DNA from: Rhodopirellula sp.
GTDB lineage: Bacteria > Planctomycetota > Planctomycetia > Pirellulales > Pirellulaceae
Length of the DNA: 64,000 bases
Assembly: GCA_002701385.1 (NCBI GenBank)
Contig: NZVD01000051.1
Span: 6,095-70,094 of the forward strand
Reading direction: 5' to 3'
Below are positions 52,907 to 62,441 of the stretch, piece by piece. The first letter of the stretch is position 1. Every line of letters begins with the position of its first letter. Below the pieces are notes generated by a model. It ran no database searches. It was not told the origin of the DNA and was given only the letters and a program-made list of their open reading frames with translations. Made by a program: the position numbers and the translations under genes.

Positions 52907-55237
52907 TTATCGGCGTCTTCGTCGCTTTTTCTTGCGTTTGGCGATGGCTCGTAAGGTAGATCGCTTTTTGGGGTTCCCGCGCCGTTTACGATGCCCCTGT
53001 CGTCCACGATCTCCGGCCGGTGGTCGGTTCAGCGGAGGGCCTCCGACCGAGAGCAGTTTTTTGATGAACATTAAGTCCACTTCGCGACGTTCCATGTCGA
53101 CATGGTCAACTTTGACAGCCAGCGTGTCTCCCAATCGAAAGTCATTACCACTCCTATGGCCAACCAATGCGTGTGCACCGGTGACCATCGTGTAATGATC
53201 GTCTTTCAGGGCGGTGACTGAAATCAGTCCCTCGAACGGCACTTTTGCTCCCTGTACAAAGAGCCCAAAGTTTTCGACTCCGGTTATGACGGCAACGAAT
53301 TCTTTGTCAGCGTGGTCCTGTAAGTACTTTAGAAGCTTTAATTTTTTCAATTCTCTTTCGGCCGATTCAGCATTTCGTTCCCTATCAGAGCAGTGCTCTC
53401 CGAGTGCCAAGAGTTTGGGGAGATCCTGAATAGGTGACTGCTGATCGATGATTTGATTGCAAAGCCGGTGAATGGTTAGGTCTGGGTAACGGCGAATTGG
53501 CGAGGTAAAATGACCGTAATGTTCGAAGTTCAAGGCGTAATGTCGTTCTTCTTCCGGTCCATACACAGCCTTTTGCATACTTTTGAGAATGGCCAGTTGG
53601 ATCGATTGCTCGTATGGTTTACCCGCGATCTTAGTCACAATATCTTTGATTTGGAACCGATTAGTAATCTCTTCCGTCTCCACACCCATTTCTTTAACAA
53701 ACTGAGTGAGTTTGGCCAGTTTTCGAGGGCTGGGGTCGGGGTGAATTCGACGCAGGAATTTTAGTTCGTGATCATTAAGCAAGGTGGCAACCGCCTGATT
53801 GGCAGCCAGCATGAATTCTTCGATGATCTGATGACTCTCTGTATTCACAACTCGATGAGCACCGGCAACCTGTCCTTTTGAGTCGAGATCGATTTTTACT
53901 TCGGGCAACCCGACTTCCAGTGACCCGTTGTCCATACGCCGCTGACGTAAAATCATGGCCAGCGTGTGCATGCGATCTAACAGGTAATAGACTTTTTCAT
54001 CAAGTTGCTCTTTCCATTTGGATCGATGAACAAGAAAGTCATCCACTTCTTCATAGTTGAAACGATGATCACTGTTGATGACCGAGCGTTTAACATCACA
54101 GTTAACAGGAATGCCATCCGGAGTGAATTCGATAATCACCGTTTTGGCGTATCGATTTTTGTTGGGCTGTAGGCTGGCTAGATTGTTGGAAATGATTTCT
54201 GGCAACATGGGAATGACCATGTCGGGCAAATACACACTGGTCGCCCTTACACTTGCTTCCACATCCAGTGCCGAGCCGGTTGGGACGAAGTGAGCCACGT
54301 CGGCAATATGAACGCTTAACAGCCAATGTCCGTTTTCAATCTGTTCCAGACTGATTGCATCATCAAAGTCTCGAGCATCAAACGGATCGATGGTTAAGGT
54401 CGTGGAATCAGTGAAGTCTTCACGATTGGAAAAATCGTCTTCGTCGAAAGCGGCCGCCTGTTGTCTGGCATCCTCTAAAACTTCTTCCGGGAATTCTACT
54501 CGCAAAGCAAATTCAGCAATCACCATTTGAGTGTCGACGCCCGGTTCCCCTCGCGCGCCCAATACATCGGTAATCACCGCTTCCCCGTCATCAAACGCCG
54601 AAGGAAAGCGTACCATTTCGATGACAACCTTCAGTCCAGGCTGAGCTCCTTTAGCACCGGGGTCACCCACCGGGACGGGTTGTTGGAAATGGGAGCCGTC
54701 GACTCGTACGAGGCCAACATCATTGTGGATATGATACGTCCCTACAAATTGATGGCGAGCTCGTTCAGTGACCTCCACGATCCGGGCTCGTTGTTGCTTT
54801 TCCTGATTGCGACCACGTCGATGGCTTCCCGGAGCCAGACGCACACGTACGGTGTCTCCGTGACAGGCATCAAGAATTTCGTGAGCGGGAACAAACAGAT
54901 CGTCATCACGTCCGGCTGAGGCTGCTGTCCCTTCGGGGCGGACGAATCCGAAACCTCCGGAGGCTTTGAAGAATTTTCCCAGGACCGTATTGGAAAGGTC
55001 CGTTGGAGGGCCGGATGGTTTACTTGGTTGTGGCTCGTTGTCCGCGGGCAGGACTAAGTGCTTGGGGCCAAACTGAGCACATCCTCGGCGAATGAGACTT
55101 TTGACAGCACGACGCACGGCTTGACGGTCGTCTTGGCTGAGTTGTAACTGTTTACAAATGACACGAGGTTTTACCGGGTGATAATTCTCTTTTCGGATAT
55201 GCTCCAGAATCATTGCTTCCAGATCTTGAGGTTCCAT
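52907..55237 (-). CDS. rnr: Ribonuclease R
   Basis: A 776-residue processive 3'-5' exoribonuclease that degrades structured RNA. The order is a winged helix at about residues 1-70 (MILEHIRKENYHPVKPRVIC), cold-shock domains at about 85-240 (LGKFFKASGGFGFVRPEG), and the RNB catalytic domain with IDPFDARDFDDAIS (from about 283), SVYLPDMVIPMLPE and HYGHFTSPIRRYPDL. An S1 domain at about 645-735 (FVAVITGVENFGLFVQG) follows, and then a very basic tail rich in Arg/Lys (KRRGNPKKRSTL, ending in a run of Arg). The tail is a little longer than in E. coli. The start is ATG 55237. It precedes the gcv cluster but is closed by its own terminator. Confidence 0.95.
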   Translation of the reverse strand: MEPQDLEAMILEHIRKENYHPVKPRVICKQLQLSQDDRQAVRRAVKSLIRRGCAQFGPKHLVLPADNEPQPSKPSGPPTDLSNTVLGKFFKASGGFGFVRPEGTAASAGRDDDLFVPAHEILDACHGDTVRVRLAPGSHRRGRNQEKQQRARIVEVTERARHQFVGTYHIHNDVGLVRVDGSHFQQPVPVGDPGAKGAQPGLKVVIEMVRFPSAFDDGEAVITDVLGARGEPGVDTQMVIAEFALRVEFPEEVLEDARQQAAAFDEDDFSNREDFTDSTTLTIDPFDARDFDDAISLEQIENGHWLLSVHIADVAHFVPTGSALDVEASVRATSVYLPDMVIPMLPEIISNNLASLQPNKNRYAKTVIIEFTPDGIPVNCDVKRSVINSDHRFNYEEVDDFLVHRSKWKEQLDEKVYYLLDRMHTLAMILRQRRMDNGSLEVGLPEVKIDLDSKGQVAGAHRVVNTESHQIIEEFMLAANQAVATLLNDHELKFLRRIHPDPSPRKLAKLTQFVKEMGVETEEITNRFQIKDIVTKIAGKPYEQSIQLAILKSMQKAVYGPEEERHYALNFEHYGHFTSPIRRYPDLTIHRLCNQIIDQQSPIQDLPKLLALGEHCSDRERNAESAERELKKLKLLKYLQDHADKEFVAVITGVENFGLFVQGAKVPFEGLISVTALKDDHYTMVTGAHALVGHRSGNDFRLGDTLAVKVDHVDMERREVDLMFIKKLLSVGGPPLNRPPAGDRGRQGHRKRRGNPKKRSTLRAIAKRKKKRRRRR

Positions 55238-55362
55238 ATAGATAGCCTTGTATCATTGATAGGGAGTTGTCCCTGCTTGTTACCCGATTCTGGAGGTTTC
55301 TCTTAAGAAACACAAGATCATCGACAGGATTCGAGAAAGGGTAGATTCTCCGGTGTATCCGG

Positions 55363-56346
55363 TTACGATTGTTTTTTTTGTTGAAGCGTCTTCTTATATA
55401 ATTTGCGGCCCAGTGTTGGGATGAAGGGGGTCCAGTTGTCGCCTGGGTTGGCTTCACTGTCCATTGCATGTGAAAACTGATGAACTTTGGCATCTAGGTT
55501 ATCAATCATGTGAAGGACTAATGCTTCTAAGGTCATCGGTAGCTTCGGACTGCCGAAGTCGTACTGCCCGTGGTGACTGACAATCATGTGCTTGAGTTGG
55601 ATGGCAATGTCATTAGGAAAGGTCGTCCCTTGATTCGCTTCCCATTGATCAATTTGCTTACCTAGTAATTCGACTCCCATTACCAGATGTCCTACGAGTT
55701 GACCTTCGTCCGTGTATTCAAGGCTGCGTTCATAAGCGAGCTCGTCTGTTTTTGACAGATCATGCAGTAATACGCCTGCCAACACGAGGTCCCGATCGAC
55801 CTCAGGGTAATGCTGGACGACAGATTCTGCCAGTTCCATCAGTGAAACTACGTGATGGAGTAACCCACCTTGATAAGCGTGATGATTCTTCACACCTGCC
55901 GGAGCCTGACTGAATTTCTCCATGATATCCTTACTATCCAGATATTGTTGGCAGAGGCTTTGGAGTTGGGGATGACTTATTGAGTCGACGAACTGACGCA
56001 ATTGTACGATGAGTTGTCCGATATTCTCATTGGTGAGTGTGACAAAATCCGCTTCATCGACTCGGGATTCATCGGCTTTTTTTAGTTGCTGTACGATGAT
56101 TTGTAGGTTGCCGTTAAACAGCTGAGTGGTCCCTTTAATGATCACGTAATCACCGTTTTCGAAACTGTCGTACACGCTTTGGTTCGCATTCCATTGCATC
56201 GCGTTAACGCTTCCAGATTTATCTGAAAGGGTGAGTTGCAGGTAAAGATTGCCCTGGCGGTTGGGACGAAGTTGCTTGCCGTTGGCAACAAACACCTGAT
56301 TGATGCTTTCGCCTTCACTGAACTGATTGATGTATTGACGACCCAT
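55363..56346 (-). CDS. YhaM-like 3'-5' exoribonuclease (OB and HD domains)
   Basis: A 327-residue nuclease with an N-terminal OB/tRNA-anticodon-like domain (LYLQLTLSDKSGSVNAMQWN, about residues 35-60) and a C-terminal HD phosphohydrolase domain. The HD ligands are visible as HHAYQGGLLHHVVSLMELAE, LLHDLSK and MIVSHHGQYDFGSP. This is the layout of the YhaM family of RNA/DNA exonucleases. ATG 56346 is used; a TTG frame three codons upstream is less likely. It lies 125 bases before rnr on the same strand, so two RNA-decay genes are neighbours. Substrate preference is not clear from sequence. Confidence 0.88.
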   Translation of the reverse strand: MGRQYINQFSEGESINQVFVANGKQLRPNRQGNLYLQLTLSDKSGSVNAMQWNANQSVYDSFENGDYVIIKGTTQLFNGNLQIIVQQLKKADESRVDEADFVTLTNENIGQLIVQLRQFVDSISHPQLQSLCQQYLDSKDIMEKFSQAPAGVKNHHAYQGGLLHHVVSLMELAESVVQHYPEVDRDLVLAGVLLHDLSKTDELAYERSLEYTDEGQLVGHLVMGVELLGKQIDQWEANQGTTFPNDIAIQLKHMIVSHHGQYDFGSPKLPMTLEALVLHMIDNLDAKVHQFSHAMDSEANPGDNWTPFIPTLGRKLYKKTLQQKKQS

Positions 56347-56582
56347 GATTTTCAATTTGGGGTGAGTGGGGACTGGGAATTCTGGAATTGCTTCGTTTCA
56401 GAGGCAATCTTACTGGAAAACTTCGATTGGACAAGGGACCATCGTTAAATCTCTGGTTGTCGCATTCCGCTATGCTGACCTAAAATAGGGGGCTACAAGT
56501 TAAATCAAAACGGCTTCTTGAGAAAGATAGACCGGAGGGGATTGAATCAAAACAACCCTGTCGGTCATTAGGAATTAAATCC

Positions 56583-58088
56583 ATGGGTAAAAAAAATCGT
56601 ACTGCGATCAGTCCTACACGGGGTGAAGATTACCCACAGTGGTATCAGCAAGTTATCAAAGCAGCAGATCTGGCTGAAGTCTCCCCGGTTCGTGGCTGCA
56701 TGGTAATTAAGCCTTGGGGCTGGTCTATTTGGGAAAACATGCAACAGGTTTTGGACGGCATGTTTAAAGATACCGGGCACGTTAATGCTTACTTTCCGCT
56801 CTTCATTCCGATGAGTTTTCTGGAAAAGGAAGCCGAGCATGTCGACGGTTTTGCTAAAGAGTGTGCCGTTGTTACGCATCACCGGCTCGAGCCTGGGCCT
56901 GACGGAGGACTCGTTCCCGCTGGCCCTCTGGAAGAACCATTGATTGTCCGTCCGACCAGCGAGACGATAATCGGTTCAATGTATGCCAAGTGGGTGCAGT
57001 CATATCGAGACCTGCCGATCAAAATCAATCAGTGGGCCAATGTCGTGCGGTGGGAAATGCGGACACGTATGTTCTTAAGAACGGCTGAGTTTCTATGGCA
57101 GGAAGGTCACACCTGTCATGCAACGGAAGAGGAAGCATTGGAAGAGACCCGATTAATGCTGGATGTCTACGCCGACTTCGCAGAAAATGTCATGGCAATG
57201 CCAGTGATCAAAGGGGAAAAGACAGTCGATGAACGATTCCCAGGTGCCGTTTCCACGCTGACCATTGAAGCTATGATGCAGGACTTCAAGGCATTGCAGG
57301 CTGGGACATCACACTTTTTGGGACAAAACTTCTCCCGCGCTCAGGAAATCATTTATCAGGATCAACAGGGAGAGCAGCAATTCGCCTGGACGACTTCCTG
57401 GGGTGTTTCCACTCGGCTTGTCGGAGCATTGATAATGACTCACAGCGATGATGATGGCTTGGTGTTACCCCCGAAGTTAGCTCCCAAGCAGGTTGTCCTG
57501 CTACCCATTATTAAAGGAGACGAAACTCGGCAGCAAGTACTGGATTACTGTGAGACGTTGAAAAAGGATCTGGAATCCAAAATGTACGCAGGTGGTAAAG
57601 TCCGAGTGCTAATTGATGATCGCGATATGCGTGGCGGAGAAAAGAAGTGGTATCACGTGAAACGTGGTGTTCCAATCCGCGTGGAAGTGGGACCCAGGGA
57701 TATAGAGAATAACCAGGTGTTTGTCGGTCGACGTGATACCGGGCAATCTGAATCCGTGGGGCGTGACGAATTTGTTGAAGGGATTGTTGAACTCCTCGAA
57801 ACATTCCAGCAAGGACTATTTGATCGAGCCTTGAAGCTTCGTGAGGATAATACACGGGAGATTCATTCGCTGGAGGAATTTGAAGCCTATTTCTCAGAGC
57901 AGGATGGGCAGCCAGCCGGATTTGCCAGCTGTCACTTCGTCGAAGGCGAGCAGGAAGTATTGGATAAGATTGCCAAGTATAAAGTTACGATTCGCTGCAT
58001 GCCGCTTGAACAGGATCAGGAAGAAGGAACTTGTATTTTCACAGGGAAACCTAGTACTCGCCGAGCGATCTTTGGGCGTTCTTACTAG
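56583..58088 (+). CDS. proS: Prolyl-tRNA synthetase, archaeal/eukaryotic-type
   Basis: A 501-residue class II enzyme that charges tRNA-Pro. It has the class II motifs VSPVRGCMVIKPWGWSIWEN, IVRPTSETIIGSMYAKWVQS and VVRWEMRTRMFLRTAEFLWQEGH (motif 2), and SWGVSTRLVGALIMTHSDDDG (motif 3). An anticodon domain and a C-terminal zinc-like domain end in SY. The large editing insertion of the bacterial type (between motifs 2 and 3) is absent, and the length and terminal Tyr fit the short archaeal/eukaryotic type found in some bacteria. The start ATG 56583 has AGGAA upstream. It is a single gene divergent from the YhaM-like gene. Confidence 0.95.
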   Translation: MGKKNRTAISPTRGEDYPQWYQQVIKAADLAEVSPVRGCMVIKPWGWSIWENMQQVLDGMFKDTGHVNAYFPLFIPMSFLEKEAEHVDGFAKECAVVTHHRLEPGPDGGLVPAGPLEEPLIVRPTSETIIGSMYAKWVQSYRDLPIKINQWANVVRWEMRTRMFLRTAEFLWQEGHTCHATEEEALEETRLMLDVYADFAENVMAMPVIKGEKTVDERFPGAVSTLTIEAMMQDFKALQAGTSHFLGQNFSRAQEIIYQDQQGEQQFAWTTSWGVSTRLVGALIMTHSDDDGLVLPPKLAPKQVVLLPIIKGDETRQQVLDYCETLKKDLESKMYAGGKVRVLIDDRDMRGGEKKWYHVKRGVPIRVEVGPRDIENNQVFVGRRDTGQSESVGRDEFVEGIVELLETFQQGLFDRALKLREDNTREIHSLEEFEAYFSEQDGQPAGFASCHFVEGEQEVLDKIAKYKVTIRCMPLEQDQEEGTCIFTGKPSTRRAIFGRSY

Positions 58089-58176
58089 ATCATTTGTAAT
58101 GTCGTTTTGAGGCCTTGGAGGATAGTGCTGGTGACAGAATGGTTGTTGGTGCGTATTCGACGAAGGGAGCCTAATT

Positions 58177-58716
58177 TTGGGTGAAATTCGAACTCAGCGA
58201 AATGCCTTGTTGATTGTTGGAGCCTTTGGACAATCAGATAGTGCATTGGCATTCGTCAGGTCTCAAATAGAGTCTCAATGGGGAGAAATCGCTCTCACTT
58301 CCCCCGTTTATAACTTTGATCAGACGACGTATTATTCGCCCAGCATGGGAGCCGACCTGAAAAAACAGTTTTGGGCGATGAAAACGCTGATTGATAAGGC
58401 AGAATTGCCGAAAATCAAGCATCTAACAAATGACTGGGAAGCTGAATATGCCGATAAAAATAAGAATGAGCATGTCGCTCGTCCCGTGAATGTCGACCCA
58501 GGATATTTGACCGAAGCCAAACTCGTATTGGCGACGACCAAAGACCGGGATCATCGATTGTATTTAGCAGATGGAATATTTGCAGAAGTAACAATTTACT
58601 TTCATCGTCAACAGTGGCGGACCAGCCGCTGGACGTATCCCGATTTCCAAACTCCTGAATACCATGCGTTCTTTAGCGACTGCCGAAACTTCCTGCGTGA
58701 ACAGTATCAGGATTGA
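58177..58716 (+). CDS. DUF4416 protein
   Basis: A 179-residue protein of the DUF4416 family (function unknown). The family signature VNVDPGYLTEAKLVLATTKD followed by the His/Arg-rich DHRLYLADGIFAEVTIYFH lies in the middle. The first part reads NALLIVGAFGQSDSALAFVR with a strand-helix pattern. The end (YPDFQTPEYHAFFSDCRNFL) is typical. It starts at TTG 58177, with GGGAG at a reasonable distance. There are no membrane segments. It is adjacent to proS, 89 bases downstream, and may be in its transcript, but a functional link is not known. Confidence 0.85.
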   Translation: MGEIRTQRNALLIVGAFGQSDSALAFVRSQIESQWGEIALTSPVYNFDQTTYYSPSMGADLKKQFWAMKTLIDKAELPKIKHLTNDWEAEYADKNKNEHVARPVNVDPGYLTEAKLVLATTKDRDHRLYLADGIFAEVTIYFHRQQWRTSRWTYPDFQTPEYHAFFSDCRNFLREQYQD

Positions 58717-58791
58717 ACCGTAGAGTAATACTCGGACAGCCTTTTCTGAACCGCTCGCAAAGGTTGCTAACTTGTTTACTCCGGTATCACG

Positions 58792-59913
58792 ATGGACGCT
58801 GCATTTCCTTATTGGATTCTTCCGCTGATTTTGCTACCCAGCCTGCTGATTAGCTGGCTAACGGTCATCTTCTTGCGCCGTCATGCAGACAAGTGGGGCC
58901 TGTTGGATCAACCCGACGATCGTAAAGTACATACGACCCCAATTCCTCTGGGGGGCGGCATTGGAATTTGGTTCGGAGTCATCGCGACTTTCCTCATGGG
59001 GTCTGTACTGGTCATGTTTAATGGATCCGTTACTCAGTGGTTGCCGGAACAAATGCAACCATACGTAGTAGGTATCGCAGGACAATTGGCCGATTTGTGG
59101 GTCTTGCTGATTGCGGGTACTGTACTGATGCTGGTCGGACTGGTTGATGACATTCGAGGATTGAGTTGGAAGCTACGTTTGGCGATTCAATTCTTGGTAG
59201 CAACGACTTGCGTCGTTTCGCAGGAATGGTATTTCACCGCCTTTATCCCCTATCGAATTATTACGGTTGGTTGTACCGTGTTTTGGATCGTCATGTTGAT
59301 CAACTCTTTTAACATGCTCGACAATATGGATGCCGCCGCTGGTGGTGTCGCGGTCATTTGTTCCATCGCTTTGGTCTTTTATGTTGTGTTGCTAGGTGTT
59401 ACCTCAGAAGGCCCCCAGTTATATGTCGCAGGATTACTGCTGGTGTTCATCGGGGCATTGTTAGGATTTTTAATTCACAACAAACCGCCGGCTAAGATTT
59501 TCATGGGAGATGCCGGGAGCTATTTTGTTGGATTCTGTATTGCCGTCGCCACCATTCTGACCACCTATACCGATGGTGAGAATCCTGTTGCCCACGCGGT
59601 TATTGCTCCACTGATCATCATGGCCGTACCAATTTATGATTTACTTACAGTGGTTGTGATACGTTTATCAGATGGCCGTAGTCCCTTTCAACCGGATAAA
59701 TCCCATTTCTCTCATCGTCTTGTGGAACTGGGACTATCCAAACCTCGAGCTGTGCTAACTATGTTTCTTGTGACAGCCACCACCGGAATTTCGGCACTAC
59801 TGTTACCTCAAGTCAACCTGAGTGGCGCAATCTTAATTGTTGTCATGACCGTCTGTATGCTTACACTTGTGGCAATTCTGGAAAATACAGCTCGTAATAA
59901 GATTAACAGCTAA
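58792..59913 (+). CDS. WecA/MraY-type polyprenyl-phosphate sugar transferase
   Basis: A 373-residue integral membrane glycosyltransferase of the MraY/WecA (GT4) family that loads the first sugar-phosphate onto undecaprenyl phosphate. The cytosolic loop motif DQPDDRKVHTTPIPLGGGIG, the DD pair in GLVDDIRGLSWKLRLAIQF, NSFNMLDNMDAAAGG and IFMGDAGSYFVGF are all present, with about ten helices. The C-terminal HFSHRLVELGLSKP region matches WecA/TagO-like enzymes better than MraY. It is followed at 14 bases by the O-antigen-ligase-like gene, so surface-polysaccharide synthesis is the inferred theme. The sugar is unknown. Confidence 0.92.
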   Translation: MDAAFPYWILPLILLPSLLISWLTVIFLRRHADKWGLLDQPDDRKVHTTPIPLGGGIGIWFGVIATFLMGSVLVMFNGSVTQWLPEQMQPYVVGIAGQLADLWVLLIAGTVLMLVGLVDDIRGLSWKLRLAIQFLVATTCVVSQEWYFTAFIPYRIITVGCTVFWIVMLINSFNMLDNMDAAAGGVAVICSIALVFYVVLLGVTSEGPQLYVAGLLLVFIGALLGFLIHNKPPAKIFMGDAGSYFVGFCIAVATILTTYTDGENPVAHAVIAPLIIMAVPIYDLLTVVVIRLSDGRSPFQPDKSHFSHRLVELGLSKPRAVLTMFLVTATTGISALLLPQVNLSGAILIVVMTVCMLTLVAILENTARNKINS

Positions 59914-59927
59914 ACAGGAATGGTGAC

Positions 59928-62231
59928 GTGGCAACACAGTCCTACGCGAACCCGGATTTGTCCCAGCAGCAGGCAAGGTGGTTTAAATGGTTGCAATTCC
60001 TGTTGATCGCTTTGCTGGCATCTACAGCGTTTCTTACAGGGGACGGTCCCGCCGTTTCGGAAGGTATGACGAGCTGGTCTGTGATGTCCTTTGCGATTCT
60101 GGGAAGTCTGTGGGGAGTCTTCCATTTGCGGTTTCCGAGTGTGCGTTATCGCATGGACTGGTCTTCCTTTTTACTTTGCCTGACAGTCCTGGCGATGCTT
60201 GTTTCAGTAATCTCTCATTTTGGGGCAGGGGACTTTCGAGCAGGTCTTAATAACTGGTGGCAATGGGTTGCCTTTGCAGTGGGATTCATGCTCTGCCTAC
60301 AACTGCTCAACTCTCCTCTGGTTATACGAGCAGTGGTGGCAGTGATGTTGGCCATCGTCGTGTCAATTTCCAGTATTGGGATCTATGACTCACTGGTACG
60401 TATTCCACAAGTGCGAGCTGAGTACTTCCAAGGTAATGATCAGCAACGAGTTACCATGCTCAGGGAGGCAGGCATCAGTGATACACGAATCGGTTCCCCC
60501 AGTCGCTATCACTTTGAAAGCCGCATTCAAAGCCCAGAACCCCATGTCACTTTTGCGTTGACAAACTCTCTGGCCGGGTTTCTGGCACCTTGGTTCACCG
60601 TGCTTCTCTTTACACTTTTGAATCAAAAACAATCACCACATGGGAAAGCAGAGTTTCTGAAATTTTTAGGGTTGGCCTGTATCGTTGCCTTTTGCCTGAT
60701 ATTGACGAAAAGCCGAGCCGCCTGTTGCGCTATAGGTCTGACTGTGTTGGTGGGAGGCGTGCTGCTCAAAGGGTATCGCTCTGTTGCCTTAAAGGCAGGA
60801 GGGCTTCTGGCGGCAATTGGAGTGATCGTCTTTGCATTGGGAATTGCCACGCAGCGACTTGATTCCAAGATCCTCACAGAAGCCTTCAAAAGCCTAAGTT
60901 TTCGTATGGAGTATTGGGAAAGTTCCACGGAGATGGCGGTGGATCACCTGTGGACGGGTGTGGGACCGGGTAATTTTCGCGATCACTACACCTTTTACAA
61001 GCAGGTAGGTGCTTCGGAATCGATAGCCGACCCTCATAATTGGTTGTTGGAAGTACTCACTAGTTTTGGATTGCCAGTTTTAGTTTTGTTATGTCTGGCA
61101 ATTGGAGTAGCCCTCCTGCGAGTTCTCAATTCTGAACCTTCATACGAAGAACGGGCATACGAAGAACGGGCATACGAAGAACGGGGCACTCAAGGGCCCA
61201 GGCTATCAGCTAATCAGATCTACTTGGCTGGCGGAATCGGTTGTGCCTTTGGATTGGCCGTGGATCAACTCAATTATGCGTTCATTCCGTTGTCGGTGTT
61301 TTATGTCGCCTTACCAGGTTTTGCGATTGTCATTTTCCTGCTGCAGGATTGGGTCGAGCGGGGGCAACTGCATCCTCATCACCTATTGCTGGCTTTTGTT
61401 TGCTGGACGATCAACCTAAGTGTGGCTGGCGGGATAACCTACCCAGGAGTCGCGTATACGGGCTGGCTATTGCTCGGACTCAGCTTACTATCTAGATCCA
61501 ATAAAAACCTATCGGCAGTGGAGAGTCAAAATCTTGATCAACGTGTCCTCTCTCAAAGGCAGCGTTGGATCATGATGGTGTTCATGGGAGCATTGCCAAT
61601 TGCTGCCTATGTTACATTTCACCGGCCGGTGGCGACGGTGGATTATCAATTACTGCATGCGAATTATGACCTATCTCAAAATAAGATTACTGGGGCACGA
61701 GAGCATTTACAGGAGGCAATCAATGCTGATCCTACAAACACTGATGCTTACCTGAGGCACGCCAATGTTCTCTTTATGTTGTTGAGTGAAGAACGCTCAA
61801 CGCCACTTTATGAAGAATATAGAAAGTTGGTGGATCAGGCATTAGCATTAAATCCCAATTCCCAGACATCGTACGAGTTATTCTCACAACAAGCCCTGCT
61901 GCTGTATGATCGATTTAAACAACCTGAGGATTTAAGTCGTGCCTTGGAATTTGTGACACGCGAAAGCGAACTCTATCCTACCAACGCTTATGTTTTTGCC
62001 CGCATGTCTATATGTCAGTACTTTCAGGGAGATTGGAAAGCCAGTCTTCTCGCTCAAGAGAAAGCGATGTCGCTTGATGATGAAAACCCGCATTTGGAAT
62101 TCAAGTTGAGTAATCGTCGGCTATGCGAGGTCGAATTTGCGGGCTGGAAGGACCAAAATATATTTTTTGATAAAATCGATGAATCGGTAGAACAAAGTCT
62201 GAGGTCCCTCCGTAAAAGAAGACAACAGTAA
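59928..62231 (+). CDS. O-antigen ligase/polymerase-like protein with TPR tail
   Basis: A 767-residue protein of the Wzy/WaaL (PF04932-like) family, starting at GTG 59928. The first half has about twelve helices. The ligase domain with KSRAACCAIGLTVLVGGVLL, EYWESSTEMAVDHLWTGVGPG and DPHNWLLEVLTSFGLPVLVL lies at about residues 240-400; the H-N-W region is conserved in the family. A cytosolic or periplasmic insert holds a triple YEERA repeat. The C-terminal 200 residues have TPR-like units (LQEAINADPTNTDAYLRHAN, NPNSQTSYELFSQQALLLYD), as often in planctomycete homologues. It is coupled to the WecA-type gene (14-base gap). A terminator follows. Confidence 0.88.
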   Translation: MATQSYANPDLSQQQARWFKWLQFLLIALLASTAFLTGDGPAVSEGMTSWSVMSFAILGSLWGVFHLRFPSVRYRMDWSSFLLCLTVLAMLVSVISHFGAGDFRAGLNNWWQWVAFAVGFMLCLQLLNSPLVIRAVVAVMLAIVVSISSIGIYDSLVRIPQVRAEYFQGNDQQRVTMLREAGISDTRIGSPSRYHFESRIQSPEPHVTFALTNSLAGFLAPWFTVLLFTLLNQKQSPHGKAEFLKFLGLACIVAFCLILTKSRAACCAIGLTVLVGGVLLKGYRSVALKAGGLLAAIGVIVFALGIATQRLDSKILTEAFKSLSFRMEYWESSTEMAVDHLWTGVGPGNFRDHYTFYKQVGASESIADPHNWLLEVLTSFGLPVLVLLCLAIGVALLRVLNSEPSYEERAYEERAYEERGTQGPRLSANQIYLAGGIGCAFGLAVDQLNYAFIPLSVFYVALPGFAIVIFLLQDWVERGQLHPHHLLLAFVCWTINLSVAGGITYPGVAYTGWLLLGLSLLSRSNKNLSAVESQNLDQRVLSQRQRWIMMVFMGALPIAAYVTFHRPVATVDYQLLHANYDLSQNKITGAREHLQEAINADPTNTDAYLRHANVLFMLLSEERSTPLYEEYRKLVDQALALNPNSQTSYELFSQQALLLYDRFKQPEDLSRALEFVTRESELYPTNAYVFARMSICQYFQGDWKASLLAQEKAMSLDDENPHLEFKLSNRRLCEVEFAGWKDQNIFFDKIDESVEQSLRSLRKRRQQ
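61141..61185 (+). repeat. 15-bp tandem repeat within the O-antigen-ligase-like gene
   Basis: catacgaagaacggg occurs three times in a row (61141, 61156 and 61171), perfect at the DNA level, and encodes three copies of a YEERA-like five-residue unit in a loop. Because it is in frame, copy number could change without breaking the protein. Confidence 0.9.
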
Positions 62232-62251
62232 CTCCGAAAAATACTGAATTA

Positions 62252-62291
62252 CCCCGTGAAAACCGTGCCAGTTGGTTTTCACGGGGTTTTT
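62252..62291 (+). terminator. Terminator after the O-antigen-ligase-like gene
   Basis: CCCCGTGAAAACC and GGTTTTCACGGGG form a perfect 13-bp stem with a 9-base loop, followed by five T residues, 20 bases past the stop. Confidence 0.95.
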
Positions 62292-62441
62292 GATTCAATG
62301 TGGTAGACTTATCAGTAGTGCCTGCCAGCGGCAATCGGACGGCCATGGCGGGAAAAAAGTGGCGGTTTGGCCTCCCCCACCGCACAAAAAATTTAGAAAA
62401 TCGAATCAAATCGTTAGAGCGTATAGCGTCATAGGAATGTC

